Shown here: piece after piece, positions 1 to 5,858 of the stretch | Layout: every line of letters starts with the position of its first letter | How positions within the stretch are numbered: the first letter of the stretch is position 1 | Assembly: GCA_934663775.1 (NCBI GenBank) | Contig: CAKUKU010000026.1 | Location: 1-10,941 of the forward strand | From: an uncultured Ellagibacter sp. | GTDB lineage: Bacteria > Actinomycetota > Coriobacteriia > Coriobacteriales > Eggerthellaceae | Direction: 5' to 3' | Length of the DNA stretch: 10,941 nt | Translations under genes and position numbers: made by a program | The notes under the pieces: model-generated | What the model saw: only the letters and a program-made list of their open reading frames with translations | Databases searched by the model: none | Told to the model about the DNA's origin: nothing

Positions 1-1
1 C

Positions 2-77
2 GCGGACATGGCTCAGCTGGTAGAGCACCACCTTGCCAAGGTGGGGGTCGCGGGTTCGAACCCCGTTGTCCGCTCCA
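2..77 (+). tRNA. tRNA-Gly (anticodon GCC)
   Basis: A complete cloverleaf can be folded by eye. The acceptor stem GCGGACA (2-8) pairs with TGTCCGC (67-73). The anticodon stem CCACC/GGTGG (28-32/40-44) encloses loop TTGCCAA with anticodon GCC at 35-37. The T stem is 50-54/62-66 around TTCGAAC. The discriminator base is T74 and the CCA end is encoded at 75-77. It reads GGC and GGT glycine codons. Its promoter lies outside the window. A hairpin terminator follows within 10 bases. Confidence 0.97.
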
Positions 78-84
78 GAAACTC

Positions 85-120
85 AAACGACCTGGTCATC
101 CGACTGGGTCGTTTTCTATT
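85..120 (+). terminator. Terminator of tRNA-Gly
   Basis: AAACGACC (85-92) pairs perfectly with GGTCGTTT (107-114) around a 14-base loop, followed by a T-rich run. It sits just after the tRNA-Gly CCA end, so it is the likely intrinsic terminator of that transcript. Confidence 0.8.
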
Positions 121-172
121 TGCTGGAAGTAGCCCGAATCGAAGATATCTGTTCTGTACTTTTAAGCATGTC

Positions 173-261
173 CTTCGGGGAGGGCTTCTCCAAGCGTGAA
201 TCCAGAACGACCTTGTTCTAAACCTTGGGCGTCCTTTGGTGTCCCTGAGGGCTTCTCAGGG
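173..261. repeat. Two related small hairpins sharing GAGGGCTTCTC
   Basis: The same 11 bases, GAGGGCTTCTC, occur at 180-190 and 247-257, spaced 67 bases apart. Each copy is the centre of a hairpin with loop GGCTT. The first has stem GGAG/CTCC (179-182/188-191), extended by CTT/AAG. The second has the perfect stem CCCTGAG/CTCAGGG (243-249/255-261). Their flanks also resemble each other (TCCTT(C/T)GG upstream). They could be degenerate tandem copies of one small element. No T-run follows either, so they are not ordinary terminators. Confidence 0.45.
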
Positions 262-394
262 TTCGTTACTAGCGTCCGGGATAGTATCTCGCTTATTATG
301 CATTGCCGTTACCGAGCGTGGCCTTTGCTAGCCTCTTGCCTTGTAATATGGTTGCGACATTGGGGCCAACTCATAAAGTGCAGTGAAAAGGGGA

Positions 395-565
395 GATTCT
401 GGCGCGAAAACCGAGGTATCCCACTGGAAATGCTTCAGTTTGGCGGTTCGCCGCGGATTGGCGGATTCCATCAGCAAGAAACCCTAGGTAGCAGGCTTGC
501 TCTTTCTGCAGGTGGTTGCAGGTCGAGCATTCTTCGTGGGATACCTCGGTTTTCGTACCAGGATT
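395..565. repeat. Long imperfect inverted repeat / hairpin element
   Basis: A perfect 20-bp inverted repeat (405-424 with 536-555) is the core of a longer stem with arms 395-435 and 525-565. Of 41 positions, 32 are Watson-Crick, 6 are G-T and 3 are mismatched. All six G-T pairs have the form that becomes G-U in RNA copied from the + strand, so if it is an RNA structure that strand is favoured. The 89-base loop holds a further small hairpin, GGCG/CGCC (442-445/449-452), and GCAGG three times between 491 and 521. It could be two inverted copies of an intergenic repeat, a structured RNA, or the ends of a small mobile element. No transposase or target duplication is visible. Confidence 0.7.
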
Positions 566-808
566 CGGCATTCAACGTGTACTAAACGGTCTCGAAAGAC
601 TTTCGCGAGCTATGTTCCCGATCTGGGCAAAGGAATGCTCGGGCAATCTCATCTGCCAGGATTATCTCCGCTATCGTTGGCTCCTTCGGTATGTTGGAAG
701 AGTCAAGACTCGATGGGGGGTGGGTGGCTAATAGGAAAGCGGCGCCTAGGATGTCCAAGCCCATATCAGGCCGCTCAAGCCTATGGGGCTTACTACCTCG
801 AATAGCAA

Positions 809-835
809 AAGAGCCAGGCGCTTTGCCTGGCTCTT
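809..835 (-). terminator. Terminator of tRNA-Val
   Basis: GAGCCAGGC (811-819) pairs perfectly with GCCTGGCTC (825-833) around a 5-base loop. On the minus strand the stem is followed by TTTT (807-810). It lies 8 bases beyond the tRNA-Val CCA end, which fits an intrinsic terminator for that gene. Confidence 0.88.
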
Positions 836-842
836 GGATTCA

Positions 843-917
<75 letters not shown>

Positions 918-966
918 ATGATATGTTTCCGCTCAACGTTTCCGTTTGGCGCGTCAACAAGACGAT

Positions 967-1020
967 AGTTTACCAGAACCAGCCGTCTTGCCAACCCCTA
1001 TTTCCAATTTTTTTGAAAAA
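967..1020 (-). promoter_or_regulatory. tRNA-Val promoter with AT-rich upstream element
   Basis: On the minus strand an AT-rich block TTTTTCAAAAAAATTGG (1004-1020) continues as AAATA (999-1003). Then come TTGGCA (-35, 989-994), a 16-bp spacer ending TTCTGG, and TAAACT (-10, 967-972). The predicted start near 960 gives a tRNA leader of about 43 bases. The arrangement is nearly repeated before tRNA-Leu, which supports the call. The AT block resembles an UP element, the contact site for the RNA polymerase alpha subunit. Confidence 0.65.
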
Positions 1021-1090
1021 GTTGGCCAAGCGAAGATTCTAGCCCTTGCGACCTGCCGTCTACTGGGTATGGGGTCGCGGTGCGGGGTGC

Positions 1091-1891
1091 CTACTTCGTC
1101 ATGCGGATGCCGACGTAAATCGCGGTATCGAGGAGTCCGTTGATCTTGTACACGCTTGATAGCGGGATAGCGGAGACGCGCCACTTGTACGTCGTCCCGT
1201 TCGCGTCGATCGTGCCGGATTGGTAGGTGTTGCCCGCATCGTCGGTCCCCGCGTCGATCACGGCGGCCTCGGTGAGCCCTCCTGCCTTTATCGCGCTTTG
1301 AATGGCGGCATCGACGCTGCCGGAGGAGAAGTCGGCGAACTTCAGCCGCATATCGGTTGTTCCCGTACGGTTAACCGTAAGCGTCCACGACCCCTTCAGC
1401 AGGCGCGAGGCGTCGGTAGCGGATAGGCTCGAGACGCCGCTTGCGTACATGACGCCCGCTTCCGCGAGGGAAACGTCGCTCGGCAGCTTTACGATGTTGA
1501 AACCGCCGTCGGGGTATTGCACTTCCTTGGTGGTCTCGTAGGTGGTGTACCCGGCGTCGATGAGCGACTGCTTGATCGTGTCGTCGCTGCTTTCCATGAA
1601 CGTCGTAAGGTTGGGGATGTCGTAGCTCACGTCGCGCGCGAGGTTGTCCGCGACCGTCTGCTCCGCTCGAGCGGGCGCGCCGTAGACACCGTCGAAGTAC
1701 TTCGCGAGCATGAAGGCGCCGATGAGGGCCGCAACAACGATGAAGACCCCGGCTAGGGCGTACGACTTGCGCGGAAGCTCGAACGGTCGCGCAAGGCTCG
1801 AGCCATCGATGTACTTCACGGAACCTTCGACGTCGGTGAACTCGGGCTCGTGGTTGCGATAGGGCGCATCTTCGAACTTATCGATTGTCAT
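1091..1891 (-). CDS. One-pass membrane protein of unknown function
   Basis: I do not recognise this 266-residue protein. The start at 1891 is chosen because CAGGAG lies 6 bases upstream; the frame stays open to 1996, but that extension would cross the promoter and has no good ribosome-binding site. An acidic N-terminal segment (about 1-40) is followed by RK at 41-42 and one membrane helix (about 44-64). The remaining 200 residues are probably outside the cell. That part may contain two related halves. Around residues 100-114 one reads SSDDTIKQSLIDAG, and around 189-204 the other reads SSGSVDAAIQSAIKAG. Both halves end with an LL-x-(aromatic)-x-R-x-T stretch. It is divergent from the Mn riboswitch/terC unit; a functional link is only a guess. 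Confidence 0.85.
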   Translation of the reverse strand: MTIDKFEDAPYRNHEPEFTDVEGSVKYIDGSSLARPFELPRKSYALAGVFIVVAALIGAFMLAKYFDGVYGAPARAEQTVADNLARDVSYDIPNLTTFMESSDDTIKQSLIDAGYTTYETTKEVQYPDGGFNIVKLPSDVSLAEAGVMYASGVSSLSATDASRLLKGSWTLTVNRTGTTDMRLKFADFSSGSVDAAIQSAIKAGGLTEAAVIDAGTDDAGNTYQSGTIDANGTTYKWRVSAIPLSSVYKINGLLDTAIYVGIRMTK

Positions 1892-1924
1892 GCTTTGCTC
1901 CTGGATGGTTTGTGCATTTCGCCG

Positions 1925-1933
1925 ATTATAGCA
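1925..1933 (-). promoter_or_regulatory. Extended -10 promoter of the 1091-1891 gene
   Basis: The minus strand reads TGCTATAAT, a perfect TATAAT box (1925-1930) with the TGn extension that can make up for a weak -35. No good -35 is seen 16-18 bases upstream. Transcription would start near 1918, leaving a leader of about 27 bases that contains the CAGGAG site. The box abuts the -35 (1934-1939) of the opposite promoter. Confidence 0.65.
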
Positions 1934-1961
1934 TTGCCCGTTCATAGCTCCATGGTAGGAT
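1934..1961 (+). promoter_or_regulatory. Promoter of the riboswitch-terC transcript
   Basis: TTGCCC (1934-1939), a 16-bp spacer, and TAGGAT (1956-1961) predict a start near 1968. That is 3 bases before the riboswitch closing stem begins, as expected for a riboswitch leader. The 16-bp spacing matches both tRNA promoters in the window. Confidence 0.6.
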
Positions 1962-1967
1962 ACCCAC

Positions 1968-2068
1968 TGCCCGTGGGGGAGTAGCTGGCGCGACATACGC
2001 GCGGCACGTTCAACATCGTGGTTCGCCGCAAGGCGGATCTGGCGTGTCTGAAATAGCGAGACTCATGG
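1968..2068 (+). promoter_or_regulatory. yybP-ykoY manganese riboswitch
   Basis: The leader of the TerC gene carries the hallmark GGGGAGTAGC (1976-1985), then GACATAC (1992-1998), several GC stems, and a 3' side containing ATAGCGAGAC (2053-2062). This matches the yybP-ykoY family, known to bind Mn2+ and often found before TerC- and MntP-type genes. The closing stem can be drawn as 1971-1977 pairing with 2062-2068 (two G-T pairs). Its 3' strand is also part of the terminator's 5' arm (2060-2072). Folding with Mn2+ should therefore prevent termination and turn terC on. Identification rests on motif, position and downstream gene; no covariance search was run. Confidence 0.88.
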
Positions 2069-2105
2069 CGCATCGACGCAGTCGGTGCGCCATGAGTCTT
2101 TTTTT
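2060..2105 (+). terminator. Riboswitch-controlled terminator
   Basis: GACTCATGGCGCA (2060-2072) pairs perfectly with TGCGCCATGAGTC (2086-2098). CGAC/GTCG (2074-2077/2081-2084) stacks on top, and seven Ts (2099-2105) follow. It is a very strong intrinsic terminator placed before the terC ribosome-binding site. Its 5' arm overlaps the aptamer closing stem, so the two structures exclude each other. Confidence 0.92.
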
Positions 2106-2157
2106 ATGACCCTGCGCGCTGAACCGGCAAGACGGAACTGAAAAGGAGACGACGACA

Positions 2158-3060
2158 GTGGACCTTTCCATCTTTGCAAGTCCCGAGGCGTGGATTAGCC
2201 TGGTGACGCTTATCTTTTTGGAAATCGTGCTCGGTGTGGACAACATCGTGTTCATCTCGATCACCTCGAACCGCCTGCCGGAGGAGAAACAACACATCGG
2301 CCGCAAGCTCGGCCTTGCTGGCGCGATGGTTTCCCGTTGCATCTTCCTATGCTTCGCGAGCTATCTCGTGCACATGGTTGCCCCGCTCTTCACGATTGAC
2401 CTCGGGTTTTTCGCCCACGGCTTTTCGGTGCGCGATATCGTGCTGCTGCTCGGCGGCGCGTATCTTATCTACAAGGGCATCGACGAGCTTCGCGACGTGC
2501 TTGCGCTCACCGAGGAGAAGGCGTCGCATTCCGAGGAGCACAAGGCGAAACACCAGATCGGGCTTGTGCAGGCGATTGCGACCATCATGGTCATGGACGT
2601 CGTATTTTCCATCGACTCCGTGATCACGGCGGTGGGCTTGGCGAACTACCTTATCGTCATGATTTTGGCGGTCGTGATCGCCGTCATCATGATGATGGTG
2701 TTCATCGATCCGATTTCCGACTTCATCAACAAGCACACGGAGATGAAGATCCTCGCGCTTTGCTTCATCTCGGTTATCGGCGTGCTGCTCGTGCTCGACT
2801 CGCTCGGCATCAACTCTGGCATCGAGGTTCTCGACATGCATATGGAGAAGCTCATGGTGTACTTCGCTATGGTGTTCGCCTTCGTGCTCGAGCTCATCCA
2901 GATGCGCTGGGCGTCGAATTTCGCGAAGTGGAAGCAATCCCTTGCCGGCGGCTCGGGGGCTTTGAGCGAGCCTGAACCTGAAGCGCAGATACAGGCGGAG
3001 CGCATCAACGAGGCGCAGGTCGTTGAGTTGGGCGACTCCTCCAGGCGAGAAGGGGAATAG
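2158..3060 (+). CDS. TerC-family membrane protein (probable Mn exporter)
   Basis: This 300-residue integral membrane protein starts with GTG, 9 bases after AAAAGGAG. The family signature EIVLGVDNIVFIS lies at residues 22-34. The matching second acidic motif, MDVVFSIDSVI, is at 146-156. About seven hydrophobic segments are visible: roughly 11-33, 53-76, 92-106, 137-150, 160-183, 198-214 and 232-248. Paired Asp-containing motifs in the membrane are typical of TerC/Alx/YkoY proteins, several of which export Mn2+ or help load metal onto secreted proteins. A histidine-rich loop (about 119-135) and a charged tail (about 266-300) flank the core. The upstream Mn riboswitch strongly supports a role in manganese balance. 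Named TerC for family only; tellurite resistance is not implied. Confidence 0.93.
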   Translation: MDLSIFASPEAWISLVTLIFLEIVLGVDNIVFISITSNRLPEEKQHIGRKLGLAGAMVSRCIFLCFASYLVHMVAPLFTIDLGFFAHGFSVRDIVLLLGGAYLIYKGIDELRDVLALTEEKASHSEEHKAKHQIGLVQAIATIMVMDVVFSIDSVITAVGLANYLIVMILAVVIAVIMMMVFIDPISDFINKHTEMKILALCFISVIGVLLVLDSLGINSGIEVLDMHMEKLMVYFAMVFAFVLELIQMRWASNFAKWKQSLAGGSGALSEPEPEAQIQAERINEAQVVELGDSSRREGE

Positions 3061-3109
3061 CGCAACGCGCATGGCAGCGCATTGCCTGCGGGCTTGGGCT
3101 TCGGAGGGA

Positions 3110-3162
3110 TTTTCAAAAAAGTTGAAATACCCTCTTGCGCTCGAAGGCGATTCTGGTAACAT
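3110..3162 (+). promoter_or_regulatory. tRNA-Leu promoter with AT-rich upstream element
   Basis: The AT-rich block TTTTCAAAAAAGTTGAAATA (3110-3129) is followed by TTGCGC (-35, 3135-3140), a 16-bp spacer ending TTCTGG, and TAACAT (-10, 3157-3162). The predicted start is near 3169, about 28 bases before the tRNA. The block and the TTCTGGTAA core closely match the promoter of tRNA-Val on the other strand. Confidence 0.65.
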
Positions 3163-3196
3163 ATCCAATGTTGCGTCTGACACAGACGAACAACTC

Positions 3197-3285
3197 GTCG
3201 GAGTGGTGGAACGGCAGACACGCTAGCTTGAGGTGCTAGTGCCCACTTAACGGGTGTGCGGGTTCAAATCCCGCCTCCGACACCA
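3197..3285 (+). tRNA. tRNA-Leu (anticodon GAG)
   Basis: The acceptor GTCGGAG (3197-3203) pairs with CTCCGAC (3275-3281). The discriminator base is A and CCA is encoded (3283-3285). The anticodon stem CTAGC/GCTAG encloses loop TTGAGGT with anticodon GAG at 3230-3232. A long variable arm (TGCCCACTTAACGGGTGT) marks this as a class II tRNA. It reads CTC and CTT leucine codons. Confidence 0.97.
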
Positions 3286-3293
3286 TCAAAACG

Positions 3294-3321
3294 AAAGCCC
3301 CTCTTCAGAGGGGCTTTTTTT
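3294..3321 (+). terminator. Terminator of tRNA-Leu
   Basis: AAAGCCCCTCT (3294-3304) pairs with AGAGGGGCTTT (3307-3317) around a very tight loop, followed by a T run to 3321. It lies 8 bases beyond the CCA end. It is also oriented against the converging kinase gene ending at 3388, and the A-rich upstream side could weakly serve the minus strand. Confidence 0.9.
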
Positions 3322-3387
3322 CATTTTGACCAGCGTAAAACTTCCCGATTGGTCCCGCGCTCGTCGCCAGCAGGGCAGGCCTCTGCT

Positions 3388-4350
3388 CTACGCTTCGCCG
3401 TCGGCCCAGGGAGCGAGCTTTTCTTCGCCCTCGGCCCCGAACAGTTCGAGGCATTCCTCGCAGACGACAAAGCGTGCGGCTCCGGGAAGCACTCGCGCTG
3501 TGAAGGGCGTGGTTGCCGGAGCGACCTCGCCGTCGTATTGGATCTGCATCGGCGGATCAGCCTCGACGTGGACCTCCTTCGCTTGAAACGTCTCGATGGT
3601 TTCCGGGCTGTCCTTGAAATTGTCGTGGTCGATGGCGCGCGCGAGTAGCGCGGGGACGAGGCCGAACGCGTTTTCGGCCTTTAGCACCACGACGTCGAGC
3701 AGCCCGTCACGCGGATTGTTCTTGTTCGTGACTGAGATGTCGAACTGGATTTTCGAGAAATTCACCACCAGGATGCCGAGCCCCTCCGATTCGACGGTCT
3801 CGCCGTCTAAGGTGAGGCGGATCTTGGAGACGGGCGGCAGGGGGTTCGCGATGGCAGCGGAGAAGTACGCCATCGGGCCGAGCAGGCGTTTGGACGGCTG
3901 GGCGCCCTTCATGATGGCCGCATCGTAGCCGGCGCCCGCCATGATGCCGAAGCCCTTTCGCTCGCTTGCGCCGCCTTCGTCCGTGAAGTTGATGTCGGCT
4001 AAGTCGAAGTCGAGCATTATCCCCGCGCGCAGCATCTTCGCGAGTGCGTGCGGCTCGTTGGGGGAGGCAAGGTTCAAGGTGAGCAGGTTCGCCGTCCCCG
4101 CGGGGAATGGCATGACGGGGATCCCCAAGCCTGCAAGGCAGTGCGCCGTTGCCGTGACCGTGCCGTCGCCGCCGCTCGCGATGACCGCGTCGAAGTCGCG
4201 CGCGTCGGCGAGCATGCTTTCGAGTTTGGTCGTGCCGTCGGTCGAGCGCAGGCACACCTCGTCGCCGTCTGCGGCGAACGACCGCACGAAATCGTAGATG
4301 GCGCCTTCTCTGTAGCCAGACGCCAGGTTGTTCAGCACGAGCAGTTTCAC
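3388..4350 (-). CDS. Diacylglycerol/lipid kinase family protein
   Basis: This 320-residue protein belongs to the DAGK-catalytic (DgkB/YegS-like) family of soluble ATP-dependent lipid kinases, which phosphorylate diacylglycerol or related lipids at the membrane. The nucleotide-binding motif SGGDGTVTA is at residues 59-67. PAGTANLL at 83-90 matches the family P-x-GT-x-N motif. YDGE near residue 268 fits the conserved C-terminal acidic site. The start is GTG at 4350 with AAGGGG 5 bases upstream. The last 25 residues contain CEEC and an acidic tail beyond the usual end of the fold. It is divergent from rnd and converges on tRNA-Leu. The exact lipid substrate cannot be told from sequence. Confidence 0.92.
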   Translation of the reverse strand: MKLLVLNNLASGYREGAIYDFVRSFAADGDEVCLRSTDGTTKLESMLADARDFDAVIASGGDGTVTATAHCLAGLGIPVMPFPAGTANLLTLNLASPNEPHALAKMLRAGIMLDFDLADINFTDEGGASERKGFGIMAGAGYDAAIMKGAQPSKRLLGPMAYFSAAIANPLPPVSKIRLTLDGETVESEGLGILVVNFSKIQFDISVTNKNNPRDGLLDVVVLKAENAFGLVPALLARAIDHDNFKDSPETIETFQAKEVHVEADPPMQIQYDGEVAPATTPFTARVLPGAARFVVCEECLELFGAEGEEKLAPWADGEA

Positions 4351-4374
4351 AGATACCCCTTCGATTGCTATTAT
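4345..4374 (+). promoter_or_regulatory. Possible rnd promoter
   Basis: TTTCAC (4345-4350), an 18-bp spacer and TATTAT (4369-4374) preceded by TGC form an extended -10 promoter. Transcription would start near 4381. The -35 overlaps the first codon of the divergent kinase gene. The reverse strand of the same -10 reads CATAAT, so the kinase promoter may overlap it. A short palindrome, ATTGT-AAA-ACAAT (4379-4391), sits at the start site. Confidence 0.35.
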
Positions 4375-4429
4375 GGGAATTGTAAAACAATGCGCGATTC
4401 AGGCGTGCTAGATAAGTAAGGAAACCATT

Positions 4430-5575
4430 TTGTACCTAGCCGACCAAGCGAGCCTCGAGGCGTTCGTCGAACGTGCCATGGGCGCCGAGGTGCTCGCCAT
4501 CGATACCGAATTTCTCCGAGAGAAAACTTACTACCCGAAACTCTGCCTTTTGCAGATGGCGACCGATGACGAGGTCGCGATCGTCGACCCGCTTACGGTC
4601 GACGACCTAGGGGTGCTCGAGCCGCTTTTGGAAGACGAGCGCACGATGAAGCTGTTCCATGCCGGTGGGCAGGACATAGAGATTCTCCTGCGAGAGGTGG
4701 GCTCCATGCCGCGCCCGCTGTTCGACACCCAGGTTGCGGCGGCGCTTTTGGGGCATACGCAGCAGATCGGCTACGGCGCGCTCGTCCACGCCGAATGCGG
4801 CGTGACGCTGAAAAAGACCGACTCGTTCACCGACTGGTCGCGCCGGCCGCTCTCCGACTCGCAGATCGACTACGCCGCCGACGACGTGATTTACCTTCCA
4901 CGGCTGTATCGCAAGATGAAGGGCAAGCTCGAGTCGAAGGGGCGCCTCGGTTGGCTTGCCCCCGACTTCGAGGAGATGATGAACCCCGAGAAGTACAGCG
5001 AGGACCCGATGCTGCGCTATCGGCGCTTAAAGCGCGTGGCGCAGCTCAACGGGCGGCAGCTCGCCGCGGCGCGCGAGTTCGCCGCTTGGCGCGAGGAGGA
5101 GGCCAGAAAGCGCGATATGCCGCGCAAGTGGCTCGTTTCCGACGAGCAGATCGTCGAGGCGTGCCGGCGCGATGCCCGCACGATCGATGACCTCTACATG
5201 GTGCGCGGCGTTCGCGAGAAGCTCCCCGTGCGCGACGCGCGCGAGGTGCTCGCTCGCATGAACAAGGCGACGTCGCGTCCGAAAAACGAATGGCCCGAGC
5301 TCGACAAACCCTCGCGAAGCGAGCGCAACGTCGACGCGTCGCTCGACCTTATGTGCGCGCTTGTTCGTCTGCGTGCGAAGGAGAACGGCGTTGCCATGCA
5401 GACGCTTGCGAGCCACAGCGACTTGACGGCGCTCGCTCGCGGTCACTTCGAGGGCATCGACCTCATGCGCGGGTGGCGACGTGCGCTCGTGGGCGACGAG
5501 CTTGTCGATTTGCTGGAAGGGCGCATCGCGTTGAGCCTGGTCAAAGGCGAACTTATCGTCGAGCGCTTGGGATAG
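4430..5575 (+). CDS. rnd: Ribonuclease D
   Basis: RNase D is a 3'-to-5' exoribonuclease that trims the 3' ends of tRNA precursors and other small RNAs. The 381-residue length fits the family. The DEDDy nuclease core is clear. DTEF at 25-28 is Exo I, AGGQDIEIL at 78-86 is Exo II with Asp82, and YAADD at 148-152 is Exo III with Tyr148 and Asp152. An HRDC domain follows at about 195-270, and a second HRDC-like region fills the C terminus. The start is TTG at 4430, with AAGGA 7 bases upstream. It is divergent from the kinase gene, and no gene follows closely. As all three tRNAs here encode CCA, a 3'-trimming enzyme is relevant, but the closeness is probably incidental. Confidence 0.95.
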   Translation: MYLADQASLEAFVERAMGAEVLAIDTEFLREKTYYPKLCLLQMATDDEVAIVDPLTVDDLGVLEPLLEDERTMKLFHAGGQDIEILLREVGSMPRPLFDTQVAAALLGHTQQIGYGALVHAECGVTLKKTDSFTDWSRRPLSDSQIDYAADDVIYLPRLYRKMKGKLESKGRLGWLAPDFEEMMNPEKYSEDPMLRYRRLKRVAQLNGRQLAAAREFAAWREEEARKRDMPRKWLVSDEQIVEACRRDARTIDDLYMVRGVREKLPVRDAREVLARMNKATSRPKNEWPELDKPSRSERNVDASLDLMCALVRLRAKENGVAMQTLASHSDLTALARGHFEGIDLMRGWRRALVGDELVDLLEGRIALSLVKGELIVERLG

Positions 5576-5858
5576 CGCCCACCTGTGCAGGGTGCGGCTG
5601 CGGAAGCGCTCGGGAGCGCTCGGGGGCGCACGGCGCGGTTGCGGGTACGTGCGACCCGGTCTGCTGCGGGTGCGTATTCCGAGTCGAACGGCGGCCGCAC
5701 GGGCGCTTCGCCGCTGCGGTGCTTCTTACGGTTTGCGAACGTTTCGCGTAAAGGCGCCATCGGCGGCAGCGAAGCCCCTTTCGATACGTTAAAGTGTACA
5801 ATTGTTCGTAAAAAGGCGAACTTTGTCTGCCCCTTTGCTAAGGAGTGAGTCTACACCG
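5576..5858 (+). promoter_or_regulatory. GC-rich gap and leader before the protease gene
   Basis: No convincing gene is seen. A perfect tandem duplication of AGCGCTCGGG lies at 5605-5624. A TACAAT box at 5797-5802 is a plausible -10 for the downstream operon, but its -35 is poor. A small stem GTTCG/CGAAC (5804-5808/5817-5821) would fall at or near the 5' end of the transcript. No clear rho-independent terminator for rnd is seen. Confidence 0.35.

Larger units (their letters stand above)
121..808. other. Gene-free stretch between converging tRNA genes
   Basis: About 690 bases lie between the terminators of tRNA-Gly (+) and tRNA-Val (-). Two hand-counted 60-base lines gave 28 and 31 G+C, so composition is near 50%, clearly below the flanking protein genes. 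The open frames here are short, lack good ribosome-binding sites, and match no family I recognise. What can be seen is two small hairpins sharing the sequence GAGGGCTTCTC (180-190 and 247-257) and a long inverted repeat (395-435/525-565). It may be a decayed mobile element or a structured repeat. I found no duplicated tRNA-Gly 3' end that would mark an integration site. Confidence 0.6.

Noticed and set aside
371..805. Short open frames in the tRNA gap, two of which both encode GYLGFR-(A/T)-R-I on opposite strands
   Set aside because: The shared peptide is a consequence of the 20-bp inverted repeat. The frames lack good ribosome-binding sites and recognisable domains.
2..810. Integration site (att) duplication of the tRNA-Gly 3' end
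   Set aside because: I found no second copy of the tRNA 3' sequence in the gap and no integrase gene in the window.
1048..1078. GCGACC/GGTCGC hairpin after the unknown gene as a terminator
   Set aside because: Only 6 bp with a 19-base loop and no T-run on the minus side, so not a credible intrinsic terminator.
1892..1996. Longer N terminus for the unknown membrane protein
   Set aside because: It would cover the extended -10 box and the riboswitch promoter, and the ribosome-binding site supports the start at 1891.
2347..3183. Long minus-strand frame antisense to terC, rich in His, Asp and Arg
   Set aside because: Its odd composition is typical of the reverse strand of a GC-biased gene. The plus-strand TerC motifs are unmistakable.
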